A stretch of 49,342 nucleotides of DNA from Planctomycetota bacterium (GCA_027020785.1 JALUVI010000083.1:1-49342), one strand, 5' to 3'. Shown: positions 19,765 through 29,600, numbered from the stretch's first letter. Translations and numbers: made by a program. Notes: generated by a model from the letters alone, not told the origin.

Positions 19765-19779
19765 CGGAAACTGGCCCCG
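19765..19779 (+). repeat. Recurrent intergenic motif CGGAAACTGGCCCCG, copy 1
   Basis: This is an exact match on the other strand to 24520-24534 and a 14 of 15 match to 24287-24301. In the direction of the sigma gene it reads CGGGGCCAGTTTCCG and lies about 190 bases before that gene's chosen ATG, but only 13 bases before the alternative ATG at 19751. Confidence 0.5.
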
Positions 19780-19790
19780 TCGAGTGGGCC

Positions 19791-19808
19791 GGGGGCGCGA
19801 ACGCCCCC
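19791..19808 (-). terminator. Hairpin downstream of recQ with a UUCG loop
   Basis: A perfect 7-bp stem (19791-19797 with 19802-19808) has a TTCG loop when read on the minus strand. A second GGCCC/GGGCC hairpin follows it. It lies about 150 bases after the recQ stop and would suit the end of that operon, though no T tract follows. Confidence 0.4.
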
Positions 19809-19956
19809 AGGATCCCGGCGCGGCTACCGGACGACCGCCCACCCGACCGCTTCCGTCCTCGTCCGACCGCGCCCGGAGGACCGGAAAGCCATCCGCCCCA
19901 GGCCGCCATGGGCCCGGGCGGGCTCGGCCCCACCACATGGGCCGGTTTGCGTCTTC

Positions 19957-21870
19957 CTAGTCGGCGCCTCCCCCTTCCAGCGCCGCGAGCAGTCCCTCCC
20001 CGTACCGCTCCACCCGCGCCGGGCCGAGGCCGTGGACCGCGAGCAGGCCCGCGGCGTCGCGGGGGCGCTCCCGGGCCAGGGCGCGGAGGGTGCGGTCGGG
20101 GGCGACCACGTAGGGCGGGACCCCGTCGGCAGCGGCGCGGTCGCGGCGCCAGGCGCGGAGGCGCTCGAAGCGCTCGACCTCGTCGGGCCCGAGCGGCGGC
20201 TCGTCGGCGGCCGCCGGCGCGGCGCGTCCGCTCCGAGGCGCCGCCGCCGACTCGGGCGGCGGCCAGCGCACCACCAGCTCGCCCTCCTCCAGGAAGGCCC
20301 GGCGCCCCTTGCCGGTGGCGGCCACCAGCGGGTACTCGTCGCCCTCGCGGGCCAGGTAGCCGGCCTCGAGCAGGGCGTCCACCGCCGCGGCGACGCGATC
20401 GGCCGCGTGCCCCTGGAGCAGCCCGTGGACCTCGTGGAAGGTCGGCACGCCCTGGGCGCGGCTGCCGGCGAGGATGGCGGCGACCTTGCGCCGCCCGAAG
20501 CGTCCGCCGAGCGCGATGCACCCCTGCAACACGGTGCGCAGGAAGGCGTCGTCCTCGCCGGCGACCGCCACCGGCGCCTCGCGCGGGTCGAGGCACGGCG
20601 TGCACGCGCCGCACCCCTCCTCGGCCAGCTCGGCGGCGTCGGGGTCGCCGAAGTACTCGAGCAGGGTGCGCCACAGGCAACCGTCGCCGTGGAAGGCCGA
20701 GCGCACCCGCGCCAGCCGACGCAGCGCCGCGGCGCGGAAGGCGGCGACCCGCTCCGGGTCGGCGTCGTCGCCGGCCTCGCCGCGCTGGATCAGGAACTCG
20801 GCGGTGCGCGCGTCCTTGCCGCACCACAGCACCACGTTCTCGGCCGGCTCCCCGTCGCGTCCGGCCCGGCCGAGCTCCTGGTACCAGTCCTCCAGCGACA
20901 TCGGCAGGCTGACGTGGACCACGGTGCGCAGGTCGGCCTTGTCGATGCCCATGCCGAAGGCGTTGGTCGCGACCAGCGCGTCCAGCCCGCCGCCGCGGAA
21001 GGCGTCCTGGGCCGCAGCGCGGGTCTCGGCGTCGAGCCCGGCGTGGTAGGGTCGGGCCCGCATTCCTTGCTCCGCCAGCGCAGCCGCCGTCTCCTCGGTC
21101 TGTTTGCGCGTGCGCGCATAGACCAGCGTCGGCCCGGCGCCGTGGCGCTCGCCGAGCAGGGCGAGCAGGCGTGCGCGCCGGTCGTCCTCGCCGGCGCAGC
21201 GGTGCACGGTGAGGGTGAGGTTCGGGCGCCGGAAGCCGCGCACCACGACCTCCGGATGGCCCATGCCGAGCGCCTCGGCGACGTGGGCGCGCACCTCCGG
21301 AGTCGCGGTCGCGGTGAACGCAGCGAAGTGACCGGGCGCGACCGCGGCCGCGAAGTCGCGGATGCCGAGGTAGGCCGGCCGGAAGTCGTGCCCCCACTGG
21401 TGGACACAGTGCGCCTCGTCCACCGCGACGAAGGGGACCTCGATCCGTGACACGCACTCGCGGAAACCCTCGTGCTCCAGCCGCTCCGGCGCCACGTACA
21501 CCAGGTCGAGGACGCCCTGGCCGAGCCGGGTCAGCGCATCGCTGCGCGCCGCGAGGTCCTGGTTGCCGTGGAGGCACGCCGCCGAGACGCCGCGGCGCTC
21601 GAGCGCCTGGACCTGGTCCTCCATCAACGCGATGAGCGGCGAGACGACGACCGTCGTGCCCTCGAGCAGCACCGCGGGCAACTGATAGCAGAGCGACTTG
21701 CCGGCGCCGGTCGGCAGCACCGCCAGGGTCGGCCGCCCGGCGAGGATGGCGCGGATGGCTTCGGCCTGCCCGGGGCGGAACGCTGCGAGCCCGAACTTGC
21801 CGCGCAGCGCGCCGTACACCTCACCGCGCGTCCAGGTGCGGGCCGGCGGAGGGACGGGCTCGGATTCCAT
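19957..21870 (-). CDS. recQ: ATP-dependent DNA helicase RecQ
   Basis: RecQ is a 3'-5' DNA helicase acting in recombination and replication-fork repair. The 637-residue protein has Walker A GAGKS at 55-59, DEAH at 151-154, FTATATPEVR, and the motif VI QELGRAGRDG. After these come the zinc-binding cysteines (including GCGACTPC), a winged-helix RQC region (GRFGRRKVAAILAGS) and a C-terminal HRDC-like domain that ends in LLAVHGLGPARVERYGEGLL. A proline- and alanine-rich linker joins the last two. It starts 11 bp after the antiporter gene and is the last of three co-directional genes. The ATG at 21870 is well placed. Confidence 0.95.
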   Translation of the reverse strand: MESEPVPPPARTWTRGEVYGALRGKFGLAAFRPGQAEAIRAILAGRPTLAVLPTGAGKSLCYQLPAVLLEGTTVVVSPLIALMEDQVQALERRGVSAACLHGNQDLAARSDALTRLGQGVLDLVYVAPERLEHEGFRECVSRIEVPFVAVDEAHCVHQWGHDFRPAYLGIRDFAAAVAPGHFAAFTATATPEVRAHVAEALGMGHPEVVVRGFRRPNLTLTVHRCAGEDDRRARLLALLGERHGAGPTLVYARTRKQTEETAAALAEQGMRARPYHAGLDAETRAAAQDAFRGGGLDALVATNAFGMGIDKADLRTVVHVSLPMSLEDWYQELGRAGRDGEPAENVVLWCGKDARTAEFLIQRGEAGDDADPERVAAFRAAALRRLARVRSAFHGDGCLWRTLLEYFGDPDAAELAEEGCGACTPCLDPREAPVAVAGEDDAFLRTVLQGCIALGGRFGRRKVAAILAGSRAQGVPTFHEVHGLLQGHAADRVAAAVDALLEAGYLAREGDEYPLVAATGKGRRAFLEEGELVVRWPPPESAAAPRSGRAAPAAADEPPLGPDEVERFERLRAWRRDRAAADGVPPYVVAPDRTLRALARERPRDAAGLLAVHGLGPARVERYGEGLLAALEGGGAD

Positions 21871-21881
21871 CTCCGGCGATG

Positions 21882-23534
21882 TTAGTCGCCGATGCCGCGC
21901 GTTTCCTCTCCGTGGAGGACGGCGCGTACCTCGCCCGCCAGCACGCCCCCCACCTCGCCCTCCTCGTCCACGATGCGGTGGGCGCCGGCGCGCTCGAAGG
22001 CGCCGCGGTGCAGACGGTAGCGCGAGCGCACCACCACCGTCGCATCCGGGGCCATCCGCCGCACGAGCTCCAGGACCCGCAGCGCCACCGAGGTCGCCGG
22101 CAGCGTGATCACGACCAGCCGCGCACGCGGCGCTCCGGCCTCCTCGAGGACCTCCGGGCTGGTCGCGTCGCCTACGACGACCCGGAAGCCGTACTCGGCG
22201 GCGTCGCGGACCACCTCGGGGTTGAGCTCGACCACCACCCCGCGGACGTCGCCGGCCAGCGAGGAGACGACGCGGCGCCCCGCCGGGCCGAAACCGATCA
22301 CCACCACGTCAGGCGGCTCGGAAGGAGCGCCGGCGTTCCACCCCGCATCGGCGGCGGCGGGGCCCTCGCCGAAGCGGTCCTGGATCCGCGCCGCGAGCCG
22401 CGGCGCCAGGGCGATGACGTACGGCGCGGCGAGAAGGGAGAGGAGCACGGTCGAGGTCAGGGCCTGGTGGACCGGGTCCGACAGGAGGCCGCCGCGTTGT
22501 CCGATCTCGCCGATCACGAAGGCGAACTCACCGATCTGGGCGAGGAGCAGGCCGGTCGCGACGCCGAGCGCGTGGGAGCCGCCGAGCATGCGCACCAGCG
22601 CCCAGACGACGAAGGTCTTGCCGGCGAGGACGAGGGCGGTGAGCCCGAGGAGCAGCGGGAGGTGGGCGCCGATCCACGACGGATCGGCGGCCATGCCGGC
22701 GGCGGCGAAGAAGAGGACCAGCAGGAGGTCGCGGATCGAGGCGACGTCGGCGCGCACCTGCACCGCGAAGGGGGATGCGGCGAGGGTCATGCCGGCCACG
22801 AAGGCGCCGAGGGCGGGCGAGGTGCCGACCGCCTGGGCGCCCCACGCCGAGCCCAGGGCGACCAGGACGGCCAGGAGCGTGGCGAGCTCACGATTGCGCT
22901 GCAGGGCGCGGCTGCGCAGGAAGGCGACGCCGAGCGTGCGCAACAGCGTCCACAGGCCCACCAGGAAGAGGGCTGCGACACCGAGGGTGCGGGCGGCGGC
23001 GACCGCGAACGAGGCCGCGTCGCCGCCCTCGGCCAGCAGCGTGACGAGCAGGGCCAGCGGCACGACCGCGGCGTCCTGGACGAGGAGGACGGCGACCGCG
23101 TTGCGCCCGGCGACGGCATCCTCCTCGCCGCGGTCGAGGAGGACGCGCAGGACGAGCGCGGTGCTCGACAAGGCGAGCATGGCCCCGACCGTGAGGGCCG
23201 TCGGCCAGGAGCTTCCGACCGCGCGGGCGGCGAGGGCGGCGAGGGCCAGGGTGGCCGCGACCTGGAGCGCGCCGAGCCGGAAGCGGACGCGACCGTAGTC
23301 GCGCAGGCGCGTCCAGGAGAACTCGAGGCCCAGGCCGAAGAGCAGGGCGGCGACGCCGAGCTCGCCGAGGGCGTGGATGTCCTCCTCGGCGTGCACCATG
23401 CCGAAGCCGCCGGGGCCGATCAGCATGCCCGCCAGGAGGTAACCGACCAGCGGGCTCTGCCCGATGCGGGCGAAGGCGGCGCCCAGCACGAGGGCGGCGC
23501 CGCCGAGGAAGAGGAGCTCGAGGAGGAAGGTCAC
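21882..23534 (-). CDS. KefB/CPA2-family cation:proton antiporter with RCK/TrkA-N domain
   Basis: This is a monovalent cation (K+ or Na+)/H+ antiporter. The 550-residue protein has about twelve membrane helices to about residue 385, including the typical segments VGYLLAGMLIGPGGFGMV, ELGVAALLFGLGLEFSW and LLLAQIGEFAFVIGEI. A cytoplasmic Rossmann domain follows with VVVIGFGPAGRRVV, which in this family senses NAD(H) or glutathione conjugates and gates transport. The start is a GTG at 23534 that overlaps the endonuclease V stop (GTGA). The open frame continues much further upstream, but that part covers the nuclease gene. Substrate ion is not determined. Confidence 0.92.
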   Translation of the reverse strand: MTFLLELLFLGGAALVLGAAFARIGQSPLVGYLLAGMLIGPGGFGMVHAEEDIHALGELGVAALLFGLGLEFSWTRLRDYGRVRFRLGALQVAATLALAALAARAVGSSWPTALTVGAMLALSSTALVLRVLLDRGEEDAVAGRNAVAVLLVQDAAVVPLALLVTLLAEGGDAASFAVAAARTLGVAALFLVGLWTLLRTLGVAFLRSRALQRNRELATLLAVLVALGSAWGAQAVGTSPALGAFVAGMTLAASPFAVQVRADVASIRDLLLVLFFAAAGMAADPSWIGAHLPLLLGLTALVLAGKTFVVWALVRMLGGSHALGVATGLLLAQIGEFAFVIGEIGQRGGLLSDPVHQALTSTVLLSLLAAPYVIALAPRLAARIQDRFGEGPAAADAGWNAGAPSEPPDVVVIGFGPAGRRVVSSLAGDVRGVVVELNPEVVRDAAEYGFRVVVGDATSPEVLEEAGAPRARLVVITLPATSVALRVLELVRRMAPDATVVVRSRYRLHRGAFERAGAHRIVDEEGEVGGVLAGEVRAVLHGEETRGIGD

Positions 23535-24259
23535 GGATTGCGCCGGCGCGGGCCGCCGGACTCGGACGACGGGTCGGTGCGCCGGGAGCCGGCCTTGGAC
23601 AGCCGGTCGGCGCGGCGGGTGGGTTCCGGCAGACGGTAACCGCCGCCGGAGCGCAGCACCCACTCCACGGCGCGCCGGCGGTCCACGCGATGGCCCGGCG
23701 AGACCCAGAGCGGCTTCACGCGGTCGCGGGTGCGCAGGAGCGTGCCCAGCACGCGACGGCGGTCGGCCGTGTCGCGGATGGGCGTGCGCGCGCCGCGTTC
23801 CGGCCCGGGCTCGGCGGCGACGCCGCAGAGCCGCGACTTGGCGACCCCGATGGCGGGTCGATCCAACCACAGCCCGAGGTGGGCGGCGATCCCCATGCCG
23901 CGGGGATGCGCGACTCCGGCGCCGTCGAAGAGGAGCAGGTCGGGTTCGGTGCGCAGCTCGCGCCAGGCTGCGAGCACGGCCGGGCCCTCGCGGAAGGTCA
24001 GCAGGCCGGGAACGTAGGGGAAGGCGAGCGGAAGCTCGGCCACGACCTCTTCGAGCGTCTCCAACGTCCGCGCGTCCAGGACGACGACGGCGGCGCGCGC
24101 GGTGTCGCCCCCGGGAAAGGCGACGTCCACCCCGGCGACGCGGCGGATGGGCCCGCGCGGCCGCCACTCGGCCACCAGCCGCGGACGCAGCGCGTCCTGG
24201 ATGCGCGCCGCCTCCCGCGGCGTCACGTCCCACGGGTGGAGGGGGTCGGGAAGCTCCAC
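23531..24259 (-). CDS. nfi: Endonuclease V (deoxyinosine 3'-endonuclease)
   Basis: Endonuclease V cuts DNA one base 3' of deaminated bases such as inosine. The 242-residue protein aligns along its length with the family. The metal-binding acidic residues are at about D45 (VAGVDVAFPGG), E91 (YVPGLLTFREGPALL-like stretch) and D112 (LLLFDGAGVAHPRG). GVAKSRLCG and the late WVSPGHRVDRRRAVEWVL are also present. A basic tail (RRADRLSKAG) ends it. The GTG at 24259 fits the family length and leads the nfi-antiporter-recQ unit. CATCCT sits six bases before this GTG and could be a -10 of a leaderless transcript. Confidence 0.93.
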   Translation of the reverse strand: MELPDPLHPWDVTPREAARIQDALRPRLVAEWRPRGPIRRVAGVDVAFPGGDTARAAVVVLDARTLETLEEVVAELPLAFPYVPGLLTFREGPAVLAAWRELRTEPDLLLFDGAGVAHPRGMGIAAHLGLWLDRPAIGVAKSRLCGVAAEPGPERGARTPIRDTADRRRVLGTLLRTRDRVKPLWVSPGHRVDRRRAVEWVLRSGGGYRLPEPTRRADRLSKAGSRRTDPSSESGGPRRRNP

Positions 24260-24286
24260 GGCCCCAGGATGCCGCGGCGCCCCCGA

Positions 24287-24301
24287 CGGAAACTGGCTCC
24301 G
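24287..24301 (+). repeat. Recurrent intergenic motif, copy 2 (CGGAAACTGGCTCCG)
   Basis: It differs from the other two copies at one base. Read towards nfi it is CGGAGCCAGTTTCCG, ending about 27 bases before the GTG. With copy 3 it forms an 11-bp inverted repeat across the divergent promoter region. Confidence 0.5.
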
Positions 24302-24519
24302 ATGGGTGGGCTCTCGAAGAAGACCTGCGACCTCGGCCCGCCCGGCGCGTCTTCTCCGATGGCGCAGCGTCGGCACGGCGCCCCTGGAGGCGGAAGGGGG
24401 GGCGGCACGCCGGCGCTCCGCCCCGGGCGAGGCCGGGAGGGCCTCGCTGCGGGAGCGGTGCGTCCTCGCCGAAGGGCTCCACGTCGCGCTGCCCCCGCGC
24501 TCCCTCGACGCCCAGTCTT

Positions 24520-24534
24520 CGGGGCCAGTTTCCG
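24520..24534 (-). repeat. Recurrent intergenic motif, copy 3
   Basis: Read towards the kinase gene it is CGGGGCCAGTTTCCG, ending 36 bases before the ATG at 24571. It is identical to copy 1 in all 15 bases. Confidence 0.5.
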
Positions 24535-24570
24535 AACCGGCGGCGGAACCGCGGTCTAGGATGCGCCACG

Positions 24571-26142
24571 ATGCCCCCTCGTCTCCCCGACGACCTGCTT
24601 CGCCCCGAGGCATGGCCCGCGGGCGGCGCGGTCGCCGCGGTGCAGCTGCTCCAGACCCACGTCTCTTGGCTGTTCTTCGTCGGCGAGCGGGTCTACAAGG
24701 TCAAGAAGCCGGTCCGCTTCCCCTTCCTGGACTTCTCGACGCCCGAGAGGCGACGCGAGGCCTGTGCCGCCGAGGTCGCGCTGAACGCCGCCCTGGCCCC
24801 CGGCGTCTACCTGCGGGTCCTGCCGCTCGCCCCGGACGCCGCGGGGCGGCTGGCGGCGGCGCCGGGACGCGAAGCCGCAGCCGTGGACTGGGCGGTCGAG
24901 ATGGTGCGGCTGCCGGCCGAACGCATGCTCGACGCGCTGCTCGCCCGCGGCGAGGCCGACGCCGCCCTGATGGACCACGTCGCCGCCGTGCTCGTCCCCT
25001 TCCACCGCGACGCCGACCACGGCCCCGAGGTCCGCGCCTTCGGCACCCCCGAGGCGGTGGCGCGGCGCATCGGCGACAACCTCCGCGAAGCCGAACCCCT
25101 GCTCGCGCCGGAGCTCGCCCCGCGCCTGCGGCGACGCCTGGAGGCGTGGCTGGCCTCGGCGCGGCCGACCCTGGAGCGCCGACTCGCCGACGACCGCATC
25201 CGCGACGGCCACGGCGACCTGCACGCCGCCAACGTGTGCTGTCTGCCCGAGCGCGTCGTCGTCTTCGACCGCATCGAGTTCTCGCGGGCGTTCCGCTGCA
25301 ACGACGTCGCCGCCGACGTCGCGTTCCTCGCCATGGACCTGGCCCACCGCGAACGCGCCGACCTCGGGCGCGCCTTCGTCACCGCCTACGCCGAGCGGAG
25401 CGGCGACGCCGGGCTCGGCGGTCTGGTTCCGCCGTGGATGGCGCACTACGCCGCGGTGCGCGCCAAGGTGGACGGGCTCGCCGCACGCGACGCGGGCGTG
25501 CCGCCGGACGAACGGGCGACGCTCGCCCGGCGCTCCCACCGCTACGGGCTGCTCGCCCTCGGCGCGCTGCTGCCGCCGGCGCTGGTCCTGACCCACGGGC
25601 TCCCCGCTTCGGGGAAGAGCACCCTGGCGCGCGAACTGTCCCGCGCGCTGTGCGCCGAGTGGTTGCGCAGCGACGCGGTCCGGCTCGAGCACGCCGACAC
25701 CGCGGGCGAGCGCTACTCCGAAGCCGGCCGCAGCGCCGTCTATGCGCGGCTGCTCGCCCGCGCCGAGGACGCGCTCGCCGCCGGGCGTTCGGCGGTCGTG
25801 GACGCCACCTTCCAGCGACGCGCCTGGCGCGCCCCCTTCGTGGAGCTCGCACGCCGCCGCGGCGTCCCGCTCCTGCTGGTCGAGACGCGCGCCGACCCGG
25901 CGGTGCTCCGCGAACGACTGGAGCGGCGCGCCCGCGAGGGCGCCGACCCGAGCGAGGCCGACGCCGCGGTGCTGGAACGCCTGCGCCGGGACTGGGAACC
26001 CGCCGACGAGGTCGCCCCCGACGCCCGGCTGGTCGTGGACGCCGCCTCCGCGCCCCCCGAGGACCAGGCCCTCGCCGTGCTCGCCCGGCTCGACGACCTC
26101 ACCGTCCCCGACGCGACGCCGGACGCGACGCCTGCTCCGTGA
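24571..26142 (+). CDS. Fusion of APH-like kinase and P-loop (AAA_33) kinase domains
   Basis: The 523-residue protein combines two phosphotransferase-type domains. The N-terminal half resembles aminoglycoside phosphotransferase/choline kinase folds. It has HGDLHAANV at about 214-222 and the metal-binding DRIEF after it. The C-terminal half is a P-loop kinase with Walker A GLPASGKS at 343-350 and a later RDWEPADE. Proteins of this architecture are annotated only by fold, and the substrate is unknown; a role in drug resistance should not be assumed. The ATG at 24571 is preceded by TAGGAT. It is divergent from nfi. Confidence 0.85.
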   Translation: MPPRLPDDLLRPEAWPAGGAVAAVQLLQTHVSWLFFVGERVYKVKKPVRFPFLDFSTPERRREACAAEVALNAALAPGVYLRVLPLAPDAAGRLAAAPGREAAAVDWAVEMVRLPAERMLDALLARGEADAALMDHVAAVLVPFHRDADHGPEVRAFGTPEAVARRIGDNLREAEPLLAPELAPRLRRRLEAWLASARPTLERRLADDRIRDGHGDLHAANVCCLPERVVVFDRIEFSRAFRCNDVAADVAFLAMDLAHRERADLGRAFVTAYAERSGDAGLGGLVPPWMAHYAAVRAKVDGLAARDAGVPPDERATLARRSHRYGLLALGALLPPALVLTHGLPASGKSTLARELSRALCAEWLRSDAVRLEHADTAGERYSEAGRSAVYARLLARAEDALAAGRSAVVDATFQRRAWRAPFVELARRRGVPLLLVETRADPAVLRERLERRAREGADPSEADAAVLERLRRDWEPADEVAPDARLVVDAASAPPEDQALAVLARLDDLTVPDATPDATPAP

Positions 26143-26160
26143 GGACCGCGAGCCCGGGAG

Positions 26161-26166
26161 TATCAT
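26161..26166 (+). promoter_or_regulatory. Candidate -10 element (TATCAT) before the YjbQ-family gene
   Basis: TATCAT lies 40 bases before the chosen ATG (13 before an upstream in-frame ATG) in a short GC-rich gap. The same hexamer occurs before lipA and kamA. Confidence 0.3.
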
Positions 26167-26206
26167 CGGCCCCGCCCCGATGGAGCGATCGGGGCGCAGC
26201 GAGCCG

Positions 26207-26620
26207 ATGCCGACGCATGCCTTGACCATCCCCACTCCCGGCCGGGGTTTCGTGGACGTCACCGCCCCCGTGGCCGAGGTGGTCACCGACACGGGAGTGG
26301 ACAGCGGTCTCGCCCACGTGTTCCTGCGGCACACCAGCGCCGGGCTGATCCTGTGCGAGAACGCCGACCCGCAGGTCCTGCGCGACCTCGAGGCGTGGAT
26401 GGAGCGGGCGGTCCCGGACGGCGACCCGCTCTTCCGCCACGTCGCCGAGGGCCCGGACGACATGCCGGCCCACGTGCGCTCGGTCCTCACCGGCGCCTCG
26501 CTGACCCTCCCCGTCCGCAACGGCCGCCTCGCGCTCGGCACCTGGCAGGGCATCTACCTGTGGGAACACCGCGCCCACCCCCACCGGCGGACCCTGCTCG
26601 TCACCGTGCTCGGCGCCTGA
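26207..26620 (+). CDS. YjbQ/UPF0047 family protein
   Basis: The 137-residue protein matches the YjbQ family in length and motifs: GRGFVDVT near the start, HVFLRHTSAGLILCENADP, GPDDMPAHVRSVLTG, and LGTWQGIYLWEHR at the end. Some members have weak thiamine phosphate synthase activity in vitro, but the cellular role is not settled. The conserved histidines and the glutamate-asparagine pair of the trimeric metal site are present. The ATG at 26207 (MPTHALT) fits the family N terminus better than the in-frame ATG at 26180. It follows the fusion kinase on the same strand. Confidence 0.9.
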   Translation: MPTHALTIPTPGRGFVDVTAPVAEVVTDTGVDSGLAHVFLRHTSAGLILCENADPQVLRDLEAWMERAVPDGDPLFRHVAEGPDDMPAHVRSVLTGASLTLPVRNGRLALGTWQGIYLWEHRAHPHRRTLLVTVLGA

Positions 26621-26674
26621 TTCCGGACCGGCCCGATTCTTGCAGGGAGAGAGGGCTCCATTCGCCTTCCGACG

Positions 26675-29600
26675 ATGCTCTCCCTGCTCCTCGTCCTGCT
26701 CCAGGCCCCGACGGCTGCTCCCGCTCCCCACGTTTCCGAGTGGACGCTGCGGAGCGACCCGGCCACGGGCGCCGCTTTCTGGCTCGCCGGTCCCGGACGC
26801 CGTCCCGGCCTCGTTCCCGCCACGGAACGAGAATGGGAAGAGCGGGCCCGCACCATGGTCGAGCACTGGCGCACGCACCTGGGCGTGGACCCCGACACGC
26901 TGACGCTCCGCTCGGTGCGCCGCCTCGACCTCTCCCGATTCGGCGGGACCGACAAGGTCGTGGTCGTCTTCGGGCAGGCCTCGTCGGGCGTCCCCGTCCT
27001 GGGCGCCACGGTGGCCGTGGCCTTCGCCGCGGACGGCTCCTTCCGCTTCGTCACCTCCTCCGCCGCCCCCGGGCTCGGCCCCGCGGCTGCCGTCCCGAGC
27101 CGGGCACCGAGCTGGGCGCCGAGCCGGGCCCGATCCGCCTTCCTCGAACGCCGCGGCGTGGAGCCCGACCACAGCACGAGCCCCCAGCCGGTCTGGGTGC
27201 GCGGACGGGGAGAGGAGCGCGGACGCGTCGTCCTCGCATGGCAGGTCGAGGCCTGGCGCGACGGGCGGGACGGCGCCCGGGTCCTGATCGGAGACGACGG
27301 CGCGCTGCTCGGCTTCGATGCGCTGGTCCACGCCTGCGGCGGCGAGCGGACGGCCACGGCCACCGGGAGCGTGAGCGTGTGGGCCACGCCCGCGGCGGCG
27401 CCCAACGACCTCGGGCCGGACGGCCCCCTCCACCCGCCCGTGCTCCAGGCCGCGCCCTCCCTCGCGGTCCTCACTCCCTTCGGCGCGACCGTGACCAACG
27501 CCAACGGCAACTTCGGACTCACGAACGCTCCACCGTTCCCCTTCCCCGCGTCGTTCCAGTTCCTCGGCCCCTTCGCCGCGGTGCACGACGCCGGCGGCGC
27601 GAGCTACGTGGAAGACGCCCTGCTCGTCCCCGGCGCCGCGAACGCCGTCGTCCTGAACCCGACGCTCACGGAGGAGGTCACGGCGCAAGCCAACGCGTTC
27701 CTGCAGATCGGCCGCTTCCGCGACTGGGTCCGTTCGGTGGACCCCGAGGACGCCACCATGGACGTCCAGGTCCTGGCCTACGTGAACGAGGACGCCCCGA
27801 GGATCGCGTGGTTCGAGCAGGGGCCGCAGCGCTGGTCCATCCACTTCTCGCGGGCGACCGCGACGCGACCGAACGCGGCCTATTCGACGCTGGTCGCCCA
27901 CGAACTGGGACATTGGGCCAACGAGCTCTACGGCGTCGGCAACGACGAGGCGAGCGGATTCGGTGAAGGACTCGCCGACGCCTGGGCGATGTACGTCTAC
28001 GACACCCCCTACGTCGGCATGGACTTCTTCGGCCCGGGGACGTGGCTGCGGGAGGGCGGCGACGGCAATCAGGTCCAGTTCTGCGGCGACGACGCCCCCG
28101 GCTGCCACGGCGACCCCTACGTGGACGGCCAGGTCCTGTCGGGCGCGCTGTGGAAGACACGGGAGGCGCTGGCCGCCAGCCTGGGCGACCCCGCCGGCGA
28201 CGACCTCGCCAACGCCTTGTTCCTCGGCTGGCTGCAGACCTTCGGGGATCGCTGGACGAGCAGCCTGATCCGCGACCACTGGCTGCTGCTCGACGACGAC
28301 GACGGCAACCTGCTCGACGGGACGCCGCACCAGGACGCGATCGAAGCCGGTTTCCTGGCGCACGGGTTCCCGGCCTTCTCCACCAACCGCTTGCCCGCTC
28401 CCACGACGGTGTTCGCAGGCAATCCTGATGGTTCCCAGTTCGGCGGCGGCGGGCCCCTGCCGGACCTCTCCGCAGACGGGCGTTGGCTCGCCCTGGAGTC
28501 GGACTACTCCTTGGTCGCAGACGACCGCAATCACGGAGCAGACGTCTATCGGCTCGACCGACAGACCGGGGACCTCGTCCTGGTGTCGGTGGACGTCAAC
28601 GGCAACTCGGTCGCCGCCGGCGGCTACATGCCCTCGATGTCAGCGGACGGACGCGTCATCGGTTTCGTTTCCTATGCTCGCGACCTGGTTCCGAACGACC
28701 ACAACGGCGTCGAGGACGTCTTCGTGCGCGACCTGGAGACGGGAACCACCCGACTCGTCTCGGTCTCGCTCTCGGGGAACTCCGGTAACGCCGCCACCAA
28801 ACGCCTCCTCGTCAGCGGCAACGGACGCCATGCCGCGTTCACCAGCGCTGCTTCCGACTTGGTGCCCAACGACACCAACGGCGCCGAGGATCTCTTCGTG
28901 CGCGACCTGGTCGCCGGGACCACGACGCGCTGCAACCTCGACGTGCAAGGCAACGAAAGCACTGGACAGATCGAATTGCTGGACCTTTCCTGGGACGGTC
29001 GTTTCGTCCTGTTCTCGAGCGACGCCGACGATCTGGTCGCCGGTGACACGAACGGCCTGACCGATCTGTTCGTCCGCGACGTGGTCCTGGGGACGACCCG
29101 TCGCGTGAGCGTGGGATCCGGAGGCGTGGAGCTGACCGCCGGGGCCAATCGCTACAGCGGGGGCATCTCCGACGACGGACGCTTCGTCCTGTTCCAGAGT
29201 CATGATCCGTCCCTGCCGGGCCATTCAGGAAGCGATCAACCCTACGTACATGATCTGGACTCCGGGATCACGGAATGGCTGGGGCAGACGCTCAGCGGCA
29301 CGCCAACCCAACACAACATCAATGTGAGCTACATCTCCGCCGACGGCCGATTCGCCTCGTTCTCTTCCGACGCCGGGGATCTCGCTCCGCACGACACCAA
29401 TGGCAGGCTGGACGTCTTCCTGCGCGACCGCTGGCGCGGCACGACCGAGATCGTCAATCTCTACTGGGACGGTCGGCAGACCTATACCCGCCCGTACGGA
29501 GGAAGGATCGCGGGAAACGGTCGTTTCGCGATCTTCTTCAGCCTCGACATGGGCCTCGATCCGAGTTTCCCTTTCCTGTGGAACACGTTCTGGATTCGCG

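Larger units (their letters stand above)
19575..19956. other. Intergenic region between the sigma factor gene and recQ
   Basis: These 382 bp hold no convincing gene. Starting from the sigma gene, there is a relatively AT-rich leader or promoter stretch (19600-19680) with a 14-bp palindrome, then an in-frame ATG at 19751. Next come one copy of the recurrent motif CGGAAACTGGCCCCG (19765-19779) and two hairpins towards recQ. TAATAC on the minus strand (19638-19633) is a weak -10 candidate for the sigma gene. Confidence 0.6.
24260..24570. promoter_or_regulatory. Divergent promoter region between nfi and the fusion kinase
   Basis: These 311 bp separate oppositely transcribed genes and contain no likely gene. 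Each side carries one copy of the recurrent motif, facing its own gene. CATCCT (24271-24266, minus) lies six bases before the nfi GTG. TAGGAT (24557-24562, plus) lies eight bases before the kinase ATG; its AGGA could alternatively serve as a Shine-Dalgarno. Confidence 0.5.
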
